Assembly: GCA_907165135.1 (NCBI GenBank)
Contig: OU015568.1
Span: 12,098,501 to 12,162,500, forward strand
Reading direction: 5' to 3'
DNA: 64,000 nucleotides
Origin: Oikopleura dioica
Lineage: Eukaryota; Chordata; Appendicularia; Copelata; Oikopleuridae
Part shown: piece after piece, positions 56,801-64,000 of the stretch
Layout of the letters: each line of letters begins with the position of its first letter
Numbering within the stretch: position 1 is the stretch's first letter
The notes under the pieces: model-generated
The model's input: the letters and a program-made list of their open reading frames with translations, nothing else
Database searches by the model: none
Told to the model about the DNA's origin: nothing
Program-made: the position numbers and the translations under genes

Positions 56801-59418
56801 TGGGTGGGGTTGGGGACAAAGCTTGACTTAATGAAATGAGCTAGGTAGAGGCCCCGGCCTAAGTCAAGCCCATTTAAATTTAAAAGCCAGGGATGGGGCT
56901 GAGACGGCCCGAAGGGCCGTCAAGCCCATTTAAATTTAAAAGCCAGGGATGGGGCTGAGACGGCCCGAAGGGCCGTCAAGCCCATTTAAATTTAAAAGCC
57001 AGGGATGGGGCTGAGACGGCCCGAAGGGCCGTCAAGCCCATTTAAATTTAAAAGCCAGGGATGGGGCTGAGACGGCCCGAAGGGCCGTCAAGCCCATTTA
57101 AATTTAAAAGCCAGGGATGGGGCTGAGACGGCCCGAAGGGCCGTCAAGCCCATTTAAATTTAAAAGCCAGGGATGGGGCTGAGACGGCCCGAAGGGCCGT
57201 CAAGCCCATTTAAATTTAAAAGCCAGGGATGGGGCTGAGACGGCCCGAAGGGCCGTCAAGCCCATTTAAATTTAAAAGCCAGGGATGGGGCTGAGACGGC
57301 CCGAAGGGCCGTCAAGCCCATTTAAATTTAAAAGCCAGGGATGGGGCTGAGACGGCCCGAAGGGCCGTCAAGCCCATTTAAATTTAAAAGCCAGGGATGG
57401 GGCTGAGACGGCCCGAAGGGCCGTCAAGCCCATTTAAATTTAAAAGCCAGGGATGGGGCTGAGACGGCCCGAAGGGCCGTCAAGCCCATTTAAATTTAAA
57501 AGCCAGGGATGGGGCTGAGACGGCCCGAAGGGCCGTCAAGCCCATTTAAATTTAAAAGCCAGGGATGGGGCTGAGACGGCCCGAAGGGCCGTCAAGCCCA
57601 TTTAAATTTAAAAGCCAGGGATGGGGCTGAGACGGCCCGAAGGGCCGTCAAGCCCATTTAAATTTAAAAGCCAGGGATGGGGCTGAGACGGCCCGAAGGG
57701 CCGTCAAGCCATTTAAATTTAAAAGCCAGGGATGGGGCTGAGACGGCCCGAAGGGCCGTCAAGCCCATTTAAATTTAAAAGCCAGGGATGGGGCTGAGAC
57801 GGCCCGAAGGGCCGTCAAGCCCATTTAAATTTAAAAGCCAGGGATGGGGCTGAGACGGCCCGAAGGGCCGTCAAGCCCATTTAAATTTAAAAGCCAGGGA
57901 TGGGGCTGAGACGGCCCGAAGGGCCGTCAAGCCCATTTAAATTTAAAAGCCAGGGATGGGGCTGAGACGGCCCGAAGGGCCGTCAAGCCCATTTAAATTT
58001 AAAAGCCAGGGATGGGGCTGAGACGGCCCGAAGGGCCGTCAAGCCCATTTAAATTTAAAAGCCAGGGATGGGGCTGAGACGGCCCGAAGGGCCGTCAAGC
58101 CCATTTAAATTTAAAAGCCAGGGATGGGGCTGAGACGGCCCGAAGGGCCGTCAAGCCCATTTAAATTTAAAAGCCAGGGATGGGGCTGAGACGGCCCGAA
58201 GGGCCGTCAAGCCCATTTAAATTTAAAAGCCAGGGATGGGGCTGAGACGGCCCGAAGGGCCGTCAAGCCCATTTAAATTTAAAAGCCAGGGATGGGGCTG
58301 AGACGGCCCGAAGGGCCGTCAAGCCATTTAAATTTAAAAGCCAGGGATGGGGCTGAGACGGCCCGAAGGGCCGTCAAGCCCATTTAAATTTAAAAGCCAG
58401 GGATGGGGCTGAGACGGCCCGAAGGGCCGTCAAGCCCATTTAAATTTAAAAGCCAGGGATGGGGCTGAGACGGCCCGAAGGGCCGTCAAGCCCATTTAAA
58501 TTTAAAAGCCAGGGATGGGGCTGAGACGGCCCGAAGGGCCGTCAAGCCCATTTAAATTTAAAAGCCAGGGATGGGGCTTTTCTCCTTGTTTTCCTAAAAT
58601 GGTCATTTTGCCGACATCCGGAGGTTTTTAAAGCCTGAGAATTCTTTATTTTTGACTTCCATAGGAAAGAGATAATTGTCTGAAATAAATTAATAAATTG
58701 ATCGAGTTTTTTTGAAAAATTTAAAATTTTGACCCTTGTCTAAATTTCTAACGTGTAGTTTTAAATTGATTCTTAGTATTTATTATTCTAGAGCCATTTG
58801 TATGAAGCTTACCTGAGTTAGCTGAAGCGCCAGACAGCGCTCTGCTTTGTTTTCTTTGTGGACACCCTTGGACCGCCTGAGGCATCGCGCCGCGCGCTCT
58901 TTGAAAATGGCTCAGAATTTACGGAAAATTGTCGATTTCGTAAAATTTAGGCCATCCTCCAAAAAAAGGATTTTAGTTTCGAATTAAGAATTCAAAATAA
59001 CATATTTTTACAATTTTAAATTTAAAAAAACACGCGTTCTTGGGTGATTTTGCATTTTTGCCCACTTTGAGGCATCATTATTTCTCAACTCTTTTATAGA
59101 TTTTTTTTGAAAAAGGGTCAAAATGCTTGTTTTTTATAGTTGTTTTACATATCTAATTTTGAGAATTATAGGAGCTCTATTTCGGGTACCTATTTTTTGA
59201 GCGTGGACCCTACTTATAAAGAACCTTTCATCAATCTCCGGCTCGCTGCTCGAGTTTGAGTCTGGAAACGCCATGTAGCAGACATCAGAAGTCTCCTTCT
59301 CCCCGAGCTTGACATCTGGAGGAAAACAGTACTCAAGCTTTTGCCCAAGTTCCAGGTCAAAGGTGACCACGCCGACGCATTTCATCCACTCGTGGAACCG
59401 ACCCCATTCTTCAGACAT
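53807..59418 (-). CDS. DENND6: DENN domain protein 6 (Rab GEF), interrupted by transposon insertions
   Basis: ATG 59418 to TGA 53807. Exon 1 gives [20 protein letters not shown] and [10 protein letters not shown] as in DENND6A. The middle shows [64 protein letters not shown] and [12 protein letters not shown]; the C-terminal part [12 protein letters not shown] and [20 protein letters not shown]. These span the uDENN, core and dDENN regions. Vertebrate DENND6 proteins activate Rab14 on endosomes. Exon 1 is split: its last 24 nt (56198-56221, encoding LAIRQRKG) lie beyond a 2,983-bp hAT-like insertion. Exon 2 starts at 55563 in matching phase, after an intron with a MITE. The allele is functional only if the insertion is spliced out. 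Confidence 0.88.
55691..56077. mobile_element. 387-bp pogo/mariner-type MITE in a DENND6 intron
   Basis: Perfect inverted termini starting CAGTCGGAGTCCAAAATAAG (at least 24 bp) at 55691 and ending at 56077, flanked on both sides by TA. A TA duplication and CAGTCGG start match the pogo/Tigger branch of Tc1-mariner elements. Internal copies of AAGGGACTTTTT repeat the terminal motif. No transposase coding. Confidence 0.88.
56222..59220. mobile_element. 2,983-bp non-autonomous hAT-like element with 8-bp target duplications
   Basis: The element runs 56230-59212; the flanking CTTATAAA octamers (56222-56229 and 59213-59220) are identical. Ends are perfect inverted repeats of 22 bp beginning TAGGGTCCACGCTCAAAAAA; TAGGG termini with 8-bp duplications are typical of hAT elements. 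Inside the termini, arms of a few hundred bp show diverged inverted similarity (for example GCGCGATGCC blocks at 56550 and 58890), giving a foldback character. No transposase is present; the core is a 56-bp minisatellite. It is inserted in coding exon 1 of DENND6. Confidence 0.88.
56862..58577. repeat. 56-bp minisatellite, about 30.6 copies
   Basis: Nearly identical tandem units of 56 bp, each with the hairpin ACGGCCC gaa GGGCCGT and the AT palindrome TTTAAATTTAAA. Two units lack one C (junctions near 57710 and 58325), placed exactly 11 units apart, which suggests that a block of 11 units was duplicated. The array lies wholly inside the hAT-like element. Confidence 0.97.
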
Positions 59419-59562
59419 TTCGAAAACGCTTTTTATAACATTATCTGAAGAGATTTTCTCAATTTTTGTTGAATGATTAATTAGATATCTTTGAAATGGG
59501 AGTTCGAAAAAGGAGTTGGCGAACAGAAAGGATGAAGGAAGAATGTTTTCAAAAGCTTGTTT

Positions 59563-60289
59563 TCAATCTTGAGACATGAGCTCTTCCGAAGCAGCGACAA
59601 AAGAAGGAGTGCTCAGGATCGTTCCGTGTTGGTAAAATGGATTGGCAGAGGCTTTGATATAGTTTGTATGAAGAGTTCGCAGTTTCGCTTTCACCTACGA
59701 TGAATTAATGAGTTGTCGACGATGAATTAACCCTTCATATTTTTTCTCACCTGATTTTCTACAATTTGATTGCTCGTCTTGTATAGTGCTAAAAACTTCA
59801 TCCTGCTCGGGGGGCAGTAGCCGTACACCCGATGTGTTTCATTTTCATACAGTGTGCCCAAGAAAATATCCTGCGTTTCCGTGGTTTTCTCGTCCATGAC
59901 GTCCAGTGAGCTGTAGGCGCAGAATGAGAGCTCCAGCTCGTTTGCTCCTTCTTTGAAGCCTAAAAGGTAAATATGAAAAGTGGGTCAGCAAATAAACGGG
60001 TAGAAGCCGCGGTGGTTTAGCCCATATTGAAACCACAAAAGTAGTTTTCCCAACAGAAAAATTTCCAGAAAAGTGTGAGTATTATGGGGAAAAGAGAAAA
60101 AATATAAAGATAAAATGAAAACAATAGCAATTCTATCAAAGATAACTGTCCCAACATCATTCAAAAGTTAACAGATTACTTCACCCTGAAATGAAGTGCC
60201 TAAATTTTCTTATCTACATATCGATAATAAGCCTTACCTTGATAAATTGGCGTATTATTCGCAGCTATCACCATCAAACTGTCACACAT
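59563..60289 (-). CDS. TRAPPC2L: TRAPP complex subunit 2-like
   Basis: Exons 60238-60289, 59751-59959 and 59563-59694 (393 nt, 130 aa) with exact phase. Sequence MCDSLMVIAANNTPIYQG, then ELSFCAYSSLDVMDEKT, IFLGTLYENETHRVYGYC, and LRTLHTNYIKASANPFY align with human TRAPPC2L over its whole length (SLDVVDEK, LYLGLLY, KVYGYVT, LHNSYTDVMCNPFY). The sedlin/longin fold is expected. TRAPP complexes are Rab1/Rab11 exchange factors at the Golgi. The 144-nt gap to the DENND6 start, with an acceptor-like TCTCTTCAG before the DENND6 ATG, suggests co-transcription with another Rab exchange factor. Confidence 0.93.
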
Positions 60290-60742
60290 ATTCTCCCTAT
60301 TCTGAAAACAATCCTCTGTTTTAATACTTTCCTCAAGAATAAAATCAAATTCAAATTTGAGAGAGACAAGCAGGAGCAGTTTATTTTTGACACTCTTGTC
60401 ACACTTAAAATGTGAAACAATAACTTTCGATAGACTATTTTTTCGAATTCCGAATTTCAATAGCTTTGAGCTATTATAATGAAAAATTGAAAAATGAAAA
60501 AATAGTTTGCGTGCGTGGATTTTTTTCTTTTCAAACAAAACGCGCGTGGAACGTGAAAATGCGCAAAGTAGGGAACAGTGATTTTGGAACAGGAACATTT
60601 TCACTTAAATCTCGGAACTATTCTTTTTGATGTTTTTTTTTCTTTGAGAAGGTAGAAGACGGGAGAGAAGAAGTGTGTACAATAAATATTTTTTTCGTAA
60701 TAAATAAAAGAAAAACAGACAGAAGAAAGGTGTAGTTTGGTA
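60290..60742. other. Spacer upstream of TRAPPC2L
   Basis: 453 bp between BDP1 and TRAPPC2L on the same strand. Overlapping open frames are present but have no family match. An acceptor-like TTGTTTTCAG lies about 12 nt before the TRAPPC2L ATG, consistent with trans-splicing. Confidence 0.4.
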
Positions 60743-63006
60743 CTAGCTGTCTGTTGACTCGGGATTAGGATTCGCGCTGTCCGTGCCAAAGACCTTTGTC
60801 ATGTCCATTCGCCCTGGAAGGGTGAGCTTTGTGTTGTTGTTTTCACGTTTCCTTTTTTCTTGCCTTCGTTATTGTTAAATTTTAGACTTTTCAGGGTAGA
60901 CAGTACCTGGCAGCTTTCTTCGCCGCATTTTCCTGTCGTTCCCTCTTGCGGGTTTGTTTCAATTCCTCTTTCTTTTCAATTTCTGCGTGGAACTCGACAT
61001 CTGCTTCTCGCAATCTAGTCAGATCCCAGTCGCTCTCGCCCGAGGCGTGTACTTTCAAAAGCGCATCTATCTTAGCTGGATCAGCCTTGTTTTCCCGGAT
61101 GAACTTTCGCTTGATTTCGCTGGCTGATCGGCCAATGAATGCTCCCGAAAGAGCCTCAAAATCATTTCCTAGAATGGTTCAATCAATCTTTTTGATAATT
61201 ATGACTCGATTAAAACGTACCAACAATCGTCAAAGCTTCATAAAACCTATCAGTTTCGTCATCATGCCAATTCTTGCTTCTTCTCGCGAGCTTTCTCTTC
61301 CTATACGACAACGAGTTCACATTCTCGGCGAACAAGTCGAAGTCTTCTACAATTTCATCCGTGTTCAATGTTGTTTCCGACGCCTGCACTTTTTGGAAGA
61401 GTGAATCTTGATCCAAAACCATCTTTCCGTTTATAACTCTGAAATGAAGATGAAAATCAACTTAGATAGAGAAGCGAGTGTACCTGATCTTTGGCATGAT
61501 TCTTTGCGGCGTAGGAGCAGTTTCCTGCTTTGACTTGACCGTCTGAACGGTGGCGTTGCTCTTGCTAGAGAGTTGGGAAGCAGTAGTCGCCCGTTCTTTA
61601 GCTTCCCGCTGCTCTCGAAGCTTCTTGGAGAAGTTCATCTCGAAAGTGCCACACTTGCCGCCGACATGGATCAAGTCCGACATCGACACTTCGGTCTTGT
61701 CGATGATGCCGTCCTCTACGGATTTACATGGTTAGACAGAAGCTTTCCCAGCACAATTCAATATCTAGCACCCGTGGTTTCTTATCAACACTCTCCCGAA
61801 TTATAAATTTCAACAAGAAGGATAAAAGACTAATTTAAAATGACGGTTCCCGATTCTACTAGCGAATGTAATCTATGATGATTTCAGTATATTTTTCAAT
61901 ATTGAATAATTATTTCCGCAATTCAGCTTGTCCAATATTGAAAAATAGATATTATGGCCTTTTCAAAAGTGAATTTCCAGGTCTTAAAAAATCTATTTCC
62001 CGCCTTATCCGTTTACCGATTTTTCTTATATTATCGAGCTCTTCTAAAAGTTTGCTTTTTCACAAAACAATCAACACATATCAACACAAAAGAGAATCAA
62101 GATGATACCTGCTGTGTGTTTCTTTATTGTATCTTCGGCACGTTTCTTCCTAGCGATCGATTCTGCCCTCGAAGACTTGCCAGTAGAAACACTCATAGCT
62201 AAGACCTGATTCTTGGGGGTTTTCTTGGCCCGTTTTGTTGGGTTTTCAATCTCTGGCGGAGGTACTTTGAATTGAAACAACGCGTCTTGGACGGATTCCT
62301 TCTGAACAACTGGAGCGTCAGGTGGATCCATTGGCGCTCCATTTTCCGGCACTGCAACTTCTACACAGATAGTTTGTTATAGGGAAAGAAGCAGGCAGTA
62401 CCTTTTAAGATTAAATCAGCGGCAGAACTGCTGGTAGAAACTTCAGGGGCAGAAGAAGTGTTAACGAGCACGGGGGGAGTCTGTAGCTGATGATCTGCAA
62501 CTACGGGAGTTGTTGGTAACGCTGATACTTTCTCAAGGTTGAAAATTGAACCGATGGTCGTGCAATCTTTAATCTAAGATTAGACCTTTTCCTGAGAGAG
62601 ACAAATTCAACGCCGGCGCTCTTGAAGGACTCGAGCTTTTACCCGAGGGGCGGAACTTTGTCTTTGCCCGACGAGCAGAGGGTTTTGGCGACTCTGGTTT
62701 CTTGATCAACGGTGGTGGAGGTGAGAGAAGTCGTGGTGGTTGAAGTTCTGCTTGTAGAATAGGTTTAATGTCAGGTGTCACTGGTTTCACGTCGGGAAGA
62801 GATGGAGTACTGCTGATAATCGCAGTGGGAGGCGTTTCATTTAGAGCTTGTTCTGTTTTGATAGAAGGATTGGACAGGGTCGAGATGGAAGTTTGAGAAA
62901 CGCTGGGAGATAGAGTGGGCGCGATCGACAGGGGTTCTTTGGAGGGTTCATTTGATTTTGGCTTCGTACCAACACTCGGGCGAAATTTGGTTTTCGACCG
63001 GCGCAT
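60743..63006 (-). CDS. BDP1: Transcription factor TFIIIB component B'' (BDP1)
   Basis: ATG 63006 (MRRSKTKFRPSVGTKPKS, the basic N-terminal BDP1 motif) to TAG 60743, about six exons. A Ser/Pro-rich disordered region follows, then TSMSDLIH-type sequence (SMSDLIHVGGKCGTFEMNF) and INGKMVLDQDSLF. The diagnostic SANT/Myb domain is WHDDETDRFYEALTIVG, continuing as DFEALSGAFIGRSASEIKRK and FIRENKADPAKIDALL, as in human BDP1 (TDFSLMEALFPGRNRRQLK). The C-terminal helix is Lys/Glu-rich. BDP1 completes TFIIIB for RNA polymerase III initiation. The ATG is preceded by an acceptor-like TGCTCACTTTCAG, 93 nt downstream of the uS14m stop, fitting an operon. Confidence 0.9.
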
Positions 63007-63099
63007 ATTTACATCGGTTTCCGATCAAATCGGGGAGGACAATTTCTGAAAGTGAGCAAATTTAATTAATTGCGAGTAATTTATAATTGACCATTTCGT

Positions 63100-64000
63100 C
63101 TAATTAGAACTTGAAGGATACATTTCACGAGCTTCCGCAGAATTAGTACAAGTAGCGCTACTTTGAGTATACGACGGTAGCTGACGATATCTGTAATAAG
63201 TTTCGTCTCGCCACCATCTTGATGTGTAGCGCTTTTTAGTTGGGTCACGGCGGAGGAAATCGACGTAGAATTCGCGCTGCCGGCGGCCCCAGAAGTCGTT
63301 TTGAATGCCGCAAACGCCCTCGTTGTAATCAATAAGCAAACGCATTGGTTGACGCTGTAAATAGAAGCTGTAAATAAAACTGACAAGGGTTCAAAAAAGG
63401 TTCGCTAAAAGAAGAGGTTTTCTATGTGGCGCTAGTTGATGTTTTTGGCAGGTTTTTTCTATTGAAAGAGTTTCATCTAGTGGCGTGAGAATGGAATGAA
63501 ATGATGACAGACTGTTCATCATTTTCAGTAAAAATTAATTTTCAAATGATAGCAAAACAAAAGTAGTGGCATATAAAAATAATTGTTACGTACCTTTATG
63601 CCAAATCTTGGCCTGAGATTTCCGCCATGTCTTCCATGAATTCTGCAAATAATCGTCGACGGATCCTTATCCAGCTTCTTCAACTGTCTAAATCGACCAT
63701 TATTCATCATCCATGAAAACTCTTGCGCCTGTCTTCTGAACACTTTCGGCAACACTTTATTCTGAATAAATAAAAAACATGAGACTCGAAAACACGAAAA
63801 CACTCTCTTACATCGTGGAGGGCTTTAAGTCTGATTAAGTGCATTTGATATTGAAGTTGAATACGCTTTCGATGGGCAAATCGCTGCGCAACGTTCTTTT
63901 TGTATCTAAGGATCGGGCCATCAACGGCGCCTGCTCGGGCCGGGTTTTCGAAGCCACGATCGTACATTGCCCGGCGCCAGGTGTTCATATCATCAGAATC
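63100..64000 (-). CDS. MRPS14: Mitochondrial small-subunit ribosomal protein uS14m (start may lie beyond the window)
   Basis: Stop TAG at 63100; the frame is open to the window edge, with ATG 63988 giving MNTWRRAMYDRG and in-frame DSDD before it. Aligns with human MRPS14: QYQMHLIRLKALHDNKVLPK, FRQLKKLDKDPSTIICRIHG, RHGGNLRPRFGIKRQPMRLL, and GVCGIQNDFW (human GQLSGIQRAIW). Compared with the human protein there is an N-terminal extension and about 45 additional C-terminal residues (RRQREFYVDFLRRDPTKKR, then a Ser-rich end). One intron of about 240 bp lies at 63353-63594. This is the upstream gene of a probable uS14m-BDP1 operon. Confidence 0.8.

Overview
The window looks like nuclear DNA of a very compact animal genome, most likely an appendicularian tunicate such as Oikopleura dioica (inference). 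The reasons are metazoan gene families packed on both strands with short spacers, introns that are mostly 27-90 nt, one intron best read with GA-AG ends, same-strand genes 90-450 nt apart with acceptor-like AG just before the ATG, and AT-rich introns beside GC-richer exons. I reconstructed spliced genes by hand from reading-frame and phase closure. Where exon lengths sum to a multiple of three, this is stated.

Left part (1-22.2 kb): a Cache/alpha2-delta-like gene (partial, -); a PNRC-like mRNA-decay adaptor (+); a secreted calcium-binding-EGF protein with near-identical 276-bp internal repeats (+); an SLC6 neurotransmitter/amino-acid symporter (-); a secreted PLA2-fold protein lacking the catalytic His-Asp (-); a newly reconstructed 126-residue gene (-); a secreted trypsin-like protease (+); and a CUB-MAM-sushi GPI-type surface protein (-).

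Middle part (22.5-45.3 kb): a basic host gene (+) carries a complete 3,670-bp hAT transposon with exact 8-bp target duplication, its own multi-intron transposase, GC-rich subterminal repeats, and palindromes confined to its introns. Two of those introns are near-copies of each other. Then come a four-helix membrane protein (+), a TSP1/threonine-mucin gene (-) with a 585-bp inverted-repeat element in the mucin tract, a zinc-finger/SAP nuclear protein (-), a CAP-domain protein (+), an M13 neprilysin-like peptidase (+), a TSSK-type kinase (+), a torsin (-), and BOLA2 (-).

Right part (45.6-64 kb): SRP68 (-), a RING-like protein (+), a BTB-BACK-kelch protein (-), then a minus-strand series uS14m -> BDP1 -> TRAPPC2L -> DENND6. 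DENND6 is split in coding exon 1 by a 2,983-bp hAT-like non-autonomous element (TAGGG termini, 8-bp target duplication) that contains about 30 copies of a 56-bp minisatellite. A 387-bp pogo/mariner-type MITE sits in the next intron.

The unifying observation is that both hAT-type insertions duplicated an 8-bp host target containing AG. In each case a host GT and the duplicated AG give an in-frame way to splice the element out. Together with the duplicated transposase introns, this window is a candidate natural example of transposon-driven intron creation and intron copying.
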